A DNA stretch of 64,000 nucleotides from Punica granatum (taxonomy: Eukaryota > Streptophyta > Magnoliopsida > Myrtales > Lythraceae), in contig NC_045128.1 of assembly GCF_007655135.1 (NCBI RefSeq), positions 41,367,885 through 41,431,884 on the forward strand, in the 5' to 3' direction. Below, piece after piece: positions 23,301-34,048 of the stretch (positions within the stretch are counted from its first letter, which is position 1; every line of letters begins with the position of its first letter). The notes under the pieces are model-generated. The model did no database searches. It was not told the origin of the DNA and worked only from the letters and a program-made list of their open reading frames with translations. A program made the position numbers and the translations under genes.

Positions 23301-24583
23301 GTGATAGCGTCCAACATTCTTCTTATTTTCTAGAACGAACTGTCGCTGCTTCAGCATCCGGATTTTATAGCTCATCCTAACTTGGCCAAACTGATGGGAT
23401 ATTGCTATGAAGGAGAACATTTGGGTGTTGTTTACAACCTGAAGCCATTGGACACTGCAAAGAACCTCATTGAAAAAGGTACTCCCTCCCCTTGGCTAAC
23501 TAAATTGAGTTTTTCTATTTGCATTTCGCAAGAGTAGTTTATTGTATCTAATTTGCTTATTTAACAGATGCTCTCGCTTGGCTGCAAATAATAAAGATTT
23601 TGCTCAGAGTCGGATGCCTTCTCAAGTTCCTCCATCACGATAAACCACCATACCTGCCCTGCCTGGTCTGCAACATAGATGTTGCCCACATAATGCTCGA
23701 CGAGGTGTCCTTTTCTCCTTTCCGCAGTATTTATGTGTATTCAATTCTTGGCTGCTCAATAATTTCCAACCAAAACTTTTGCCTCTTCTAAAATGGGTGA
23801 TTCTTTGGCCCCCTTGTGTGCTAGGATTATAATCCTGTACTCTACGACTTTAGTATGTTCCGTGGAGGAATTATTCCGGATCGGTCCGATGAAAGAACCG
23901 TCTATCTGCATGGAGGCTACGGTTATACAGATCCGGAGTATGCGCATTCAGGTACCTACATAGTACTTCTCTTTGTTTCTTAAATATTTGTTTCATAATC
24001 AGTGGTTCTCTATTGGTGTTCCCTGACAATCAACGTGATTATCAGCATCAATCATTCATAATTAAAGCAAAAAAAAAGTGTCAATGTACTCTTATTATCA
24101 TCTGGGTCTGAAAGCTGACCTCGAGGAAATTGGACAGGTATATGGACAGAAGCAAAAGATGTTTACGCGTTTGGGACGGTGATTCTTAATCTAATAGCCA
24201 AAAAATTGTACACGGATGAAGATAAACTATCTGGAACTGAGATTCCCTTCCTTGACTACACACTTGACAACCCATTAGAGTCCAAGTTCTTCGGTGACTG
24301 GGCAAGGGGTGTGTACAGGCCGAGATGGGATTGTCCCGAAGGTTCTGCGTGCTCGCTCGTGCATGGGACCCTAGAGGATGGGCCCGGGTTTTATCCCGAA
24401 GACGGTGCAAATCTTACGGACCTTGCCATGAATTGCATTGAGTCCTATTCTTCCCCACGGCCAACCATGGAAGAGGCGGTGGAGCGGCTTTTTGGTTTAT
24501 GCGTCGTTCAGGATCATGCAGAGGCCCTAGGTCTGAAGCAAATGCTGCAGTGCTCGCAAACGAGCTGTTCCGGTTGCTCATGA
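20380..24583 (+). CDS. Gene B: tandem double pseudokinase (RLK/Pelle clan), 793 residues
   Basis: Twelve exons: 20380-20389, 20625-20839, 21047-21191, 21354-21496, 21587-21716, 22152-22622, 22729-22938, 23031-23233, 23334-23478, 23568-23704, 23825-23951, 24138-24583. The sum is 2382 nt, one open frame. The very short first exon (MVK) is chosen because gene A has an equivalent small exon; the ATG at 20612 would serve only if intron 1 were retained. Domain 1 has a degenerate glycine loop (IGEFQFGRAY), K54, ICNLDAAH (N161 in place of catalytic Asp), DYS for DFG and an acidic tail. The linker begins GCQGFLLKKAELTQ. Domain 2 has K489, VCNIDVAH (N593), DFS and GYTDPEY. Exons 3-5 and 9-11 correspond in size and phase, so the two halves arose by duplication. 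Predicted to be a cytoplasmic non-catalytic adaptor. Confidence 0.83.
21857..21874 (+). repeat. Poly(G) tract of 18 bases in gene B intron 5
   Basis: Eighteen consecutive G on the coding strand, after a T run, inside the intron between exon 5 (ends 21716) and exon 6 (starts 22152). The exon 5-6 intron is longer here (435 bases) than in gene A (321 bases). Confidence 0.75.
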
Positions 24584-24949
24584 GGCAAAGATGTGAAGAT
24601 GTGGTCTTGAGGTTACCTTGGAAAATAAGTTAGGTAGGTTGAGATCGTCCTTACCAAGCCAGTAATTTTTTTCATATCCATAGAACTTTAATAGTCTTAT
24701 ACAATTTTATCGATTAATTTGTGAATCACAATTTTTTTTATGCGCGTGATAATTATGTTTTCTACTTAATTAATATATATGCAACTATAAGTATAGCTCT
24801 TTCTCATCATTCATCGCTATTAATGCACACGTGATGGTAAAACCCAAGCCTATTTAAAGCAAGCCCCAGAGAAGTACATAATTCATAGGTGACATATATA
24901 GTAACAGATCATGTTAACTGACTTTATACAAATTAAGAGATCTTCTGAA

Positions 24950-26390
24950 CATGTCGATAGGAATTTGTCACCATAATCCAAACCAATTTTCTGTCGATGG
25001 GACGTCCTATAGGGGGCTATTTCTATATTGAATGCATCGCAAAATTGATGATGGAGTTAAAAGCTTCAATTTCAGTGAACAATTTTTTCAACTAAACACA
25101 AAGAAATGAGAAGACCGGTTGTTTGTGGTGGCAATTTGATGATAAAAAGGCAGAAACTTTTATATCGATTGCTAGATGATGATCGAACATAGTGATTAGA
25201 ATTGAAAATGATAAAATGAACGGATGAAAGACCTGAAAAAATTGGTTAGAAAACGATATAATAACCCAATGGAAAACCAAATAAAGTAGTTTAATAAATC
25301 ATAACAAACCAAAATTGCAAAAAACCGGTCTACTTGTTCGGTTTTAATCCGATTAATTAGAGTCAGGTTGTTCCCATTACCCGTACATATTGGCAGCGTG
25401 TGGACACGTGTGGCGTTTGATTGGGCCACCTGTCGGATAAGGGAGGGACAAGTACAAACTATTGTGGGCAAAAACCGCAAAATTAATGGTTGAAGGATTA
25501 CAATTGGATGGACAAAATATGTAAATTATGAATGGCCAAGATTTCATGTTGAAATATTGAATTGATAGGAATGGTGTGTCACCATGAGGCATTAGTGTTA
25601 TGCTCTAAAAGCACTCAATATGTTGAAATATTATGTAGGAACGAGGCGAGGGACAAATTCTTGTGACTATAGCAATGCAAATGACTGATCGATCTGAGAC
25701 TTCTAGGCTTCCAGTTTTGTCGATTCATGCGAATTTTTTTAGAAACTGGGATAATGCAAAAATTTCGAAAATTAATGGTTCAAGACTTTAGTTCGGTTCA
25801 GTTCCCTCACATTGATAAATATTCCCTTCCTATGATTCGGATGATCGCATGCTCTATCATGAATGATAGCTCGATCAGGTTGCATTGGATTCTCGTAATC
25901 TTCCTTGCCATTTCAGTGCTAATATATAACTTATTATATACATTGCCATAGCGTGGTGTCAAGTATCACCACCACAGCTGCGATTGTTTCTTGCCGTGAA
26001 TCTGTCGTGAAAGAATAAGATTATGTACCATATTGAAGATGGACCATATACACGTACAGCTGCAATTGTTCATTGCCGTGAATCCATCGCGAAAGAATAA
26101 TTAAGGTTATTTTCCAAGTCAAAGATGGGCTACTCGTCTTCTCTGTGGGGGAAGAACGTTGATGAGTTATGGCCGTAGAAATTTTTATCCCTCCATCAAC
26201 CAAATGGATGAGGAACCTCTTATCAGATGATGATGATGGTAATTAAGTATGTTCACTTCCTATGTTATTCTTGGGTCGTTTTCTTTTTTCCCCACTATAA
26301 CGTGGATTAATCAAACTGGCCTAAAAAATGCGACAAAGCTAAATGTTTTAAGGAAGGAGAACAGATAACGACCATAATAATGAAATTACG
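24950..26390 (+). repeat. Segmental duplication, copy 2 (direct repeat of 11804-13790)
   Basis: Same orientation as copy 1, about 1441 bases, lacking the hAT MITE. The uninterrupted GGTTGAAG near 25487-25494 is the empty insertion site. It fills nearly the whole gap between the 3' ends of gene B and gene C. Confidence 0.85.
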
Positions 26391-26410
26391 GGCCAATCCA
26401 ATCCATGATC

Positions 26411-28398
26411 TCATATCTCATCTACATCTCCAATGATCTCATCCATGGATTTATATCCATCAGCCAACTTAGTACACTTGAGCGCCAGGTTCGATATTTT
26501 TTCTGCAGCATTTTTCCGTGCTTCACCGAACAATCGTGGATGTAATACGTGGCGCTCTCTCCCGTACTGCCTCATAACTTCAACAGATATATGATCCTCT
26601 TCGTCATTTTTCTTTTTTGTCTTCCCAGATCTTCCGTCCCCCTTCCGTGGCCCTCCTGGTTTTTCCTTCTTGGCTAATAATTGCAGAATCGATGTGCCAA
26701 AGCTGAAAATGTCCGACCGGGTAGTACATTCACCTGTATCACTAGAAAAGATTAAAACTGGGAATCGATCTCAACTACTGCACGGTGCCAAACAAAAAAG
26801 CCATATGGGCCTGCAGAGTCATAGATGGGCCAGCCTATTAGTGGGCTCAATTAGCCCAAAAATCCCAAAATTAACCCCTATTACACAAGGCTCTTAGCTA
26901 ATCAGCACAATTAACCCCTAGTTAAGTCTAATTGGCCCCATAATCACCTAACTGACTCTCGGATCAATTCATCAAAATTTTTCCAGCATGCAATGAGACC
27001 AAATTAAAGCTAATTAAGGCCAATTGGATCAAATCAAGCTTAATCTAAAGCAATCGGAAGCTAATCACAGCTAATTAAGCCTAATCAAGCCACAAATCAT
27101 CAAATTACCTCTTTGTGCCTCGGGCGGAAGGTATTCTACCGTTATAGATTGTGCCCAGATCGACTTTTTACCTGGTCCTAGCTTTTTAACTGCTCCCAGG
27201 TCAATGATCTTTGCATTGTTGGCCTGTTCAAAGAACAATTAGAGAGCAATCCACTCAAATAACAAGGCATTTCCTATTATGTGAATTCAGCGTGGAAAAG
27301 ACCATGCAAGTCTCTACGAAGCACTTGTTTTTTTTTTTTCCTGGCAAAAAATGATGGTGGAATTCATTAGTCTTTTGGCAAGAGAGACAAAATAATAATA
27401 TTGAATCCAGGCTTACCATAGAGCACGTCCAATCCAATCCATGCACAGGTACTTATATACTTTGAAATTTCCTTGTTTTTTTATTCTTCAATGCTACCAT
27501 AAAAATTGAAGTCTAGTAACTAATTTAAGATTGAAAAACGCAATTAGCGACTAATACTAATGTATTATATAGTTGTAGATTATTAATACTAATCTATTTA
27601 ATTAAAAAAACACGAGTACCTCATCCAGTAACACGTTATCTCATTTGAAGTCTGCAAGTACATAGCCCTTGTCGTGTATGTATTTCATGCCCTGAGCAAG
27701 TTGCTTCATAATCTTTTTCACGTCCAACCAAGAAAGATCTGAAATAGAAAGAATTATTAGTATTAGATATATTATATAATGAAAAAATTCCACATGTATG
27801 TAAAAGATAATAGAAAATTCAATTATTTACCCATAATCCCGTTTGTTAGAGTACGTGGCAGGTAATCAAATACTAGTGCCATATACGGGCCTTCCTCTGC
27901 ATAACCTCTTAATTTCACAATATGTGGATTTTCAGCCAAATCCATGAAATTTTTCTTCTCAGCCTAATACATTATTAGAACTGAAATTAGACATTAGCCA
28001 ATGTAAGGAATTAACAAAGAACAAACAAACAAAATTCAAGGGGGGGCAAAAAGAGGTCTCTGAAGCCTATATATACAAGATAGACGTTACCTCGAAGGAT
28101 TTTTTGCTATTTGAATCTTGTTTGAAAACCTTGACCGCGTACAAATGTCCCTCCCATTTGGCCCGAATTACCTTCGAGGTGCCGCCAACACCGACAATAT
28201 TTCCTGCTTCAGTTTTCTCATCAAGGAATGTCTTCGTGTATGTGCGTAATACTCCGGAACCAGCACTGATTAAAAAAAATTCAAATCTCTAAGGTTAGAA
28301 CCAAACTGAATTGAAATTACATAATTTACGGAATTGGTTAATGTACCTATCCATGGGCTTTTTTCCCTTATCGCCACGGCGTTTAGACATTTTTCCAC
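26411..28398 (-). pseudogene. Gene C: kinase-like gene with an internal nonsense codon
   Basis: Six exons: 28347-28398 (ATG at 28390), 28091-28265, 27831-27963, 27620-27738, 27109-27223, 26411-26733. They join in phase over 303 codons, but codon 150 is TGA (27641-27643). The domain starts with GVGGTSKV (glycine loop) and YAVKVF (K60), followed by ENPHIVKLRGY, MKYIHDKGY, LADFK-stop-DNVLLDE for the catalytic loop, IIDLGAV for DFG, EYLPPEA for APE and SDIFSFG. The catalytic His is already replaced, so activity was doubtful even before the stop. The 6.9 kb relic has Ser at this codon, so one base change (TCA to TGA) explains it. Otherwise the reading frame is clean, suggesting recent inactivation, read-through or a sequencing error. 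Upstream are a non-coding first exon and a Copia insertion. Confidence 0.75.
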
Positions 28399-28469
28399 CT
28401 GTAATGTAACAATAAATTATTAATAGTCAAAACTAACATAGTCAAGATGCACTTCCAGCCGGTAGCTTA

Positions 28470-28978
28470 AAGAATTATAGTACAAAATAGACGAAACAAA
28501 AAGAATAAGAGCGAAGAAAAGACGGGCCCGTGGCTACCGATATATCAATATCAAAGATCAAAGCATGTATATTGAACACAGCCAGCCTTCTTGGTATCAC
28601 TATACATATCAAAATGCAGTCATCCCGAGTTATACATCTAGTGGATTGCAGCAACGTAACCTTACGATAACATCTAGTGGACAATGTCTGGTCATCAAAG
28701 CATGTGAAACTTCTTATTGAGCCAGAAGGTCTAAACAAACCGAACTCAATCAAAAAGCACTTGTATCTCTTCACTGGTCCGACAGGTAACTAAAGTACAA
28801 AATCGACCAAATTAAGAGAATAAGAGCGAAGAAAAAAGGGGGCCCGTGGCCACCAATATATCGAAAATCAATGAATATATATATATATATACATATTAAA
28901 GACAGCCAGCCTTCTTGCCATCACTACATATCAAAAAGTAATCATCCCGAGTTCCACGTCTAGTGGATTGCAGCAACG
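28470..28978. repeat. Direct duplication of about 190 bases within the 5' intron of gene C
   Basis: 28475-28660 and 28790-28978 share the same order of blocks (aagagcgaagaaaa, gggcccgtggc, cagccagccttcttg, ctagtggattgcagcaacg) with small indels, offset by about 320 bases. No coding signal. Confidence 0.65.
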
Positions 28979-29312
28979 ACAACGAGGTCAATACTAAGCA
29001 AGCTAGCATCCTAGTACACGAGGCCAACGGGCCCAAAAAACTAAGAAAGCAAGGTCCAAAGAAGTAGAATGAGCCCCCAGCCCACCGACCCGAGTTCATC
29101 TTCTTCCCCACCCGAGTTCTATCAATCAACACCGCGCCCAGCTCTTTCTCCCTTTCTGTATCACCTTCTTTTTTCATGCATCGTCCTCTTCTACTACTCT
29201 ATACTCGGCAGCGAGGAGGAATGAACAGAACAACACAATCAAGAAAATCAAGACACAAGAAATGAAAACCCCAACCAAGAAGCGACCATGAAGATACGGG
29301 ATACTGCAGATA

Positions 29313-30010
29313 TGTTGGGGTTAGGGATGTACTCAACCAAACAATAACGCAGCGATTAATCTTCCTCCCCTTCTAGTGTAATCGAGATAGGAACTAATCA
29401 AATCAACCAACAAGCAGTAAAGTAAAACAACACCAAGAATTTTACGTGGAAAACCCCAATGTGGGGAAAAACCACGGGACCAACTCCGAATCAACGATCC
29501 ACTATGAAGGTTATACAATGTCTTTCATCAAGGGTAAACCCTTGGATCACCAAACTCAAGAGAAACACTCTCTTGGATCACCCAAATACTAAATTCGTCA
29601 CCCACACCGGGTGGTTCACAAAATCAGCTGAAACAGCAGCTACAGAGCTCGAATAGAAATTCTGACCGTTCAGAAGTTAGCCCCACGTGTTGTGAAGCTG
29701 CTGTCAAAATTTCGTCCCAATCGGAGTTCGTTTGATGTCCCGATCGAGGTTTGATCTCCAGCTGCGCGCTGCCCCTGCTCTTCGAATTCTGCTGTCTGCT
29801 CTTCCCTGGTTTTGTGCTGCTATGCTGCTGCACTTCTGCCGCCTCTTCAAATCTGCAGCTCTGTTATTCTTCTGTTCTCTGCTGCCATATATATATATAT
29901 ATATGTTGAAATATAAACCCTAAAAACTGGGTTCTTGGGCCTATTAAAGCCCGATAAAAGCCCAATACAATTTGAGCCCAACTTCCTCCAAATTGGAGGG
30001 AAGCCCAACA
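29313..30010 (-). repeat. 3' LTR of the Copia element (698 bp)
   Basis: Starts TGTTGGGG and ends CCCAACA, the usual TG...CA ends. It matches 34049-34746 over its full length with one base difference by eye (T at the position of gttgaaat here, C there). The flanking 5-bp target duplication is AGATA (29308-29312 and 34747-34751). Confidence 0.95.
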
Positions 30011-30025
30011 AACTCCCCCTCCCGA

Positions 30026-33000
30026 CTATTTGGAGGCTTCAAGCATACCGGCTATACTTCGGCAAACATGAAGTTTCTCCCTAGCGAGAGGTTTTGTCAT
30101 CATATCAGCTCCATTCTCATCAGTGTGTACTTTGTCTAGCTTCACCAGCTTAGACTCCAACACATCTCTAATCCAATGAAACTTGATATCGATATGCTTC
30201 GACCTCGAATGGAAAGTGGGATTCTTGCAAAGATGAATGGCGCTTTGACTATCACAGTGTAGAACATACCTTTCTTGCTTCAAGCTCAACTCCTGCAAAA
30301 ACTTTTGCAACCACAACATCTCCTTGCAACCTTCGGTCACCGCAATGTATTCGGCTTCCGTTGTAGACAAAGCGATGCACTTTTGAAGCCTTGACTGCCA
30401 TGAGATAGCTCCCCCTGCAAAAGTCATCAAGTATCCCGAAGTGGATTTCCGGGAATCAATATCTCCTGCCATATCCGCATCCGTATAGCCCACTAACTCC
30501 GGCTTACCAGTGCCAAAGTGTAAACACACCTTGGATGTTCCTCTGAGATACCTCAGAATCCACTTAACTGCATTCCAATGCTCTTTCCCCGGATTGGAGA
30601 GAAAACGACTAACCACACCAACAGAATGAGCGATATCTGGTCTTGTACAGACCATGGCATACATCAAACTTCCTACAGCTGATGAGTAAAGAACTTTCTT
30701 CATCTCTTCTTTCTCCTTCTCACTTGTAGGACATTGCTTCGAGCTAAGTTTGAAATGAGAAGCAAGTGGTGATGAAACTGGTTTAGCATTACCCATGTTG
30801 AACCGATCCAAAATCTTCTCGATGTACTTCTCTTGAGAAAGCCAAAGTTTTCCACTTGATCTGTCACGAGAAATATGCATCCCAAGGATCTGCTTTGCCG
30901 GTCCCAAATCCTTCATGGCAAAGGACTTGCTGAGCTCTTTCTTCAACTCTGCAATCTTGCTCATATCATGACCGACAAGCAACATATCATCCACATATAA
31001 CAGTAAAATGATAAAATCACCATCCGAGAATTGTTTCACGAACACACAATGATCTGAAGTTGTCCGTGTGTAGCCATGGCTCAACATGAAAGAGTCAAAC
31101 TTTTTGTACCACTGCCGAGGTGCTTGCTTAAGCCCATACAAGCTCTTTCTCAGCCTGCACACCAAATGCTCCTTACCTTTAACTCGGAATCCTTCAGGCT
31201 GCTCCATATATATTTCTTCCTCCAAGTCACCATGCAGGAAAGCTGTTTTTACATCGAGCTGCTCGATCTCCAAGTTCAGACTAGCTGCCAGTGCGAGAAC
31301 AACTCGGATCGATGACATCTTGACAACGGGCGAGAAGATCTCCTCGAAGTCAACTCCTTTCTTCTGGTTGAAACCTTTCACTACCAGTCGAGCTTTGTAT
31401 CGAGGTCGCGAGTTCTCTGTCTTCAACCTGTAGACCCATTTGTTCTTCAATGCTCTCTTACCTTGCGGTAGCTTCACTAGGTCATACGTGTGATTTTCAG
31501 ACAAGGAGTTCATCTCCTCATTCATCGCCTTCAACCAGTGCTCCTTGTACTCATGTGCCACAGCTTCATCATAGCACTCAGGTTCTCCCCCGTCAGTCAG
31601 TAGCACATATTCATGAGGCGGATATCTTGTAGATGATCGTCTTATTCTATCAGATTGTCTAGGTAGATCTGCAGGCTCTAACTGTAACTGCGAGCCTGTA
31701 TCATCCGTAGTCACATCATCATCTACCTGAGGAATCTCACCCCCAGTAGTGGTTTCTTCATACTCACCAGGTACCTCTTCCATTGGATGCTCTACATCAA
31801 CCGGTACAGGAATAGAGATCTCGTGAGGATTGCCTACACTGGCCTTCTCTAACTTTTGCAAATCCTCGATTGTCTGGTCCTCAAAGAAGACAACATCCCT
31901 GCTCCTGATGATCTTCTTGCTATCAGGGTCCCAAAGCCTGTACCCGAACTCTTCATGTGCATAACCCAAGAAGATGCACTGTTTTGCCTTGGCATCAAGT
32001 TTTGATCTTTCATCTCGAGGAATGTGAACAGATGCCCTGCACCCGAATACTCTGAGATGCTTGTATGATACTTTCTTGCCGGTCCACACCTGCTGGGGTA
32101 CATCTCCATCAAGTGCAACTGACGGTGTAAGATTAATAAGATCAACCGCTGACCTCATTGCCTCGCCCCAGAAAGGCTTAGACAGTTTCGCTTGAGAAAG
32201 CATACAACGAACTCTCTCAACAATTGTGCGGTTCATCCTCTCTGCAAGCCCGTTCTGCTGTGGTGTCTTCGGTACCGTCCTCTCAAGTTTGATACCGTGA
32301 GTCCTGCAATAGTTCTCGAAAGGACCCCTATACTCACCACCATTATCAGCTCTTACACATTTCAGCTTCATGCCCGTTTCTCTTTCCACTGCTACATGGA
32401 AGTTCTTGAAAATCTCAGTCACCTGATCTTTAGTTCTCATAGGGTAAGCCCAAACCTTCCTGGTGTGATCATCTATAAAGGTCACAAAATAGAGAGCACC
32501 ACCAAGAGATCTATCCGACATAAAACAAACATCTGTATGCACAAGATCAAGTATATGATGGCATCTAGAGGGACGACTTCTAACAAAAGAAACTCTCCTC
32601 TGCTTACCAGCTAAACAGTGATCACAAGTGCTCAAGTGCATACCTTTAACGGGCAAAGACTGCTTTCTAGCAAGAATTTGAATACCTTTCTCGCTGATAT
32701 GTCCGAGTCTCCTGTGCCATAGCTCGATAGGATAATCCTCAGCAACATTAATTTGACCGGAATTGTGTCTGGCACGCAGCCTGTAGAGAGTGTCGGTCTT
32801 CTGACCCCGTGCCACAATCAACGAACCCTTGGAGAGCTTCCATCTCCCATTACTAAATTCGTTACTGTAGCCTTCATCATCAAGCTGACCCGTCGAGATT
32901 AGGTTAAGGCGAATTTCTGGAACATGCCTCACCTTCTTCAGAAGCAACTTGCAGCCAAGCTCGGTCTCTAGACAGACATCACCAGTACCGACAATCTTGC

Positions 33001-33994
33001 ATGACTGTCCATTTCCCATTCTCACATAACCATAGTCCCCGGTAGTGTAAGATGAAAAGAAATCCCGATGAGGAGTGACATGAAACGAGGCCCCTGTATC
33101 TGCAACCCAGGTAGAGTCCTGACATGTGAAATTCACATAAGCTTCATCACAAATGATGTAGGTCTCTCCATCACATGCCACTGCTGTAGTGCCTTCTTCC
33201 TTCTTGCTCTCACCGTTGCCATTCTGATTTTTCTTCAGAGCTCTACACTCCCTTTTGTAGTGTCCCTCTTTTCCACAGTGATAGCAAGTGACCACTTTCC
33301 TCGTCTTCGACTTTGATCTGCCCCTCGATTTGCCACGTGAGTTACTATGCTTGGAAGAGAAATTTCTGCTTTGACTTCTCCCCCGTTGTTCAGTAACCAA
33401 AGCTTCAGACTGAATGGAAATTCCCGTGCCTTTCCTTCTAGTCTCCTCATTAAATAAACTGTCTGTCACCGTAGCCAACGATAGCTTCCCGTTTGGCGCA
33501 GAATTGCTTAATGCAACCACAAGTGTGTCCCAATTATCCGGTAGAGTCCCTAAAAGTAGACAGGCCTGCAACTCATCGGGTAATATTATCTCCAGGTTCG
33601 TCAACTGGTTAATAATATCCTGGAAGTTACTCATGTGCGCAGCCATATCACCTCCATCCTGGAAACGAAGATGAACCAGCTTCTTCACGAGGAATGCCTT
33701 ATTTTGTGGTGTCTTCCTCGCATAGAGATTTGTCAATTTATCCCACAAAGCTTTCGCATTTGTCTCCTGAGCAACATGATGATAAATACTATTGTCTATC
33801 CACTGCCGAATCAAACCAATAGTCTTCCGATTTGTGCGTTCCCAAGCCTTGTCATCCTTATCTTTGGGTTTCGCGGAATCCCCTTCAATAGGATCGTACA
33901 AATCCCTGCAAAATAGAAGATCCTCCATCCGAGACTTCCATATAGAGTAGTTGGTTGCATTCAACTTGAACATAGATCCTGTAGACTCCTCCAT
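30026..33994 (-). CDS. Copia gag-pol polyprotein, 1322 residues, intact
   Basis: One frame encodes all domains in Copia order. Gag comes first, with a UBN2-like region at residues 1-200. A zinc knuckle CYHCGKEGHYKREC lies near residue 237. The aspartic protease has DTGAS near 296. The integrase has an HHCC zinc region (LWHRRLGH near 422, then CDHCLAGK) and a DDE core (HTDVCF, RADNGGEYRG, QQNGLAERMNRT). The reverse transcriptase has LLYVDDMLLVG near 997. RNase H follows, with YTDADMAGD, STTEAEYIA and the terminal SKHIDIKFHWIRD. Integrase before reverse transcriptase defines Copia, and the wording of the gag and integrase resembles the Tork/Tnt1 lineage. There is no stop, frameshift or missing catalytic motif, so the element may be autonomous. 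It reads in the same direction as gene C. Confidence 0.96.
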   Translation of the reverse strand: MEESTGSMFKLNATNYSIWKSRMEDLLFCRDLYDPIEGDSAKPKDKDDKAWERTNRKTIGLIRQWIDNSIYHHVAQETNAKALWDKLTNLYARKTPQNKAFLVKKLVHLRFQDGGDMAAHMSNFQDIINQLTNLEIILPDELQACLLLGTLPDNWDTLVVALSNSAPNGKLSLATVTDSLFNEETRRKGTGISIQSEALVTEQRGRSQSRNFSSKHSNSRGKSRGRSKSKTRKVVTCYHCGKEGHYKRECRALKKNQNGNGESKKEEGTTAVACDGETYIICDEAYVNFTCQDSTWVADTGASFHVTPHRDFFSSYTTGDYGYVRMGNGQSCKIVGTGDVCLETELGCKLLLKKVRHVPEIRLNLISTGQLDDEGYSNEFSNGRWKLSKGSLIVARGQKTDTLYRLRARHNSGQINVAEDYPIELWHRRLGHISEKGIQILARKQSLPVKGMHLSTCDHCLAGKQRRVSFVRSRPSRCHHILDLVHTDVCFMSDRSLGGALYFVTFIDDHTRKVWAYPMRTKDQVTEIFKNFHVAVERETGMKLKCVRADNGGEYRGPFENYCRTHGIKLERTVPKTPQQNGLAERMNRTIVERVRCMLSQAKLSKPFWGEAMRSAVDLINLTPSVALDGDVPQQVWTGKKVSYKHLRVFGCRASVHIPRDERSKLDAKAKQCIFLGYAHEEFGYRLWDPDSKKIIRSRDVVFFEDQTIEDLQKLEKASVGNPHEISIPVPVDVEHPMEEVPGEYEETTTGGEIPQVDDDVTTDDTGSQLQLEPADLPRQSDRIRRSSTRYPPHEYVLLTDGGEPECYDEAVAHEYKEHWLKAMNEEMNSLSENHTYDLVKLPQGKRALKNKWVYRLKTENSRPRYKARLVVKGFNQKKGVDFEEIFSPVVKMSSIRVVLALAASLNLEIEQLDVKTAFLHGDLEEEIYMEQPEGFRVKGKEHLVCRLRKSLYGLKQAPRQWYKKFDSFMLSHGYTRTTSDHCVFVKQFSDGDFIILLLYVDDMLLVGHDMSKIAELKKELSKSFAMKDLGPAKQILGMHISRDRSSGKLWLSQEKYIEKILDRFNMGNAKPVSSPLASHFKLSSKQCPTSEKEKEEMKKVLYSSAVGSLMYAMVCTRPDIAHSVGVVSRFLSNPGKEHWNAVKWILRYLRGTSKVCLHFGTGKPELVGYTDADMAGDIDSRKSTSGYLMTFAGGAISWQSRLQKCIALSTTEAEYIAVTEGCKEMLWLQKFLQELSLKQERYVLHCDSQSAIHLCKNPTFHSRSKHIDIKFHWIRDVLESKLVKLDKVHTDENGADMMTKPLAREKLHVCRSIAGMLEASK

Positions 33995-34034
33995 CTCGAA
34001 AACACCGAAAAACTTAAAACTTCTCTAACCCGAG

Positions 34035-34046
34035 TCTCTGATACCA
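34035..34046 (-). other. Primer binding site (initiator Met tRNA)
   Basis: TGGTATCAGAGA on the minus strand, separated by two bases from the 5' LTR. It is the standard plant Copia site, complementary to the 3' end of initiator methionine tRNA. Confidence 0.9.
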
Positions 34047-34048
34047 CT

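Noticed and set aside
29333..29923. Small open frames in the LTRs, repeated at 34069-34659
   Set aside because: They are identical because the LTRs are identical. LTR sequence is not expected to code.
30700..33916. Plus- and minus-strand frames inside the Copia polyprotein
   Set aside because: All are shadows of the 1322-codon frame.
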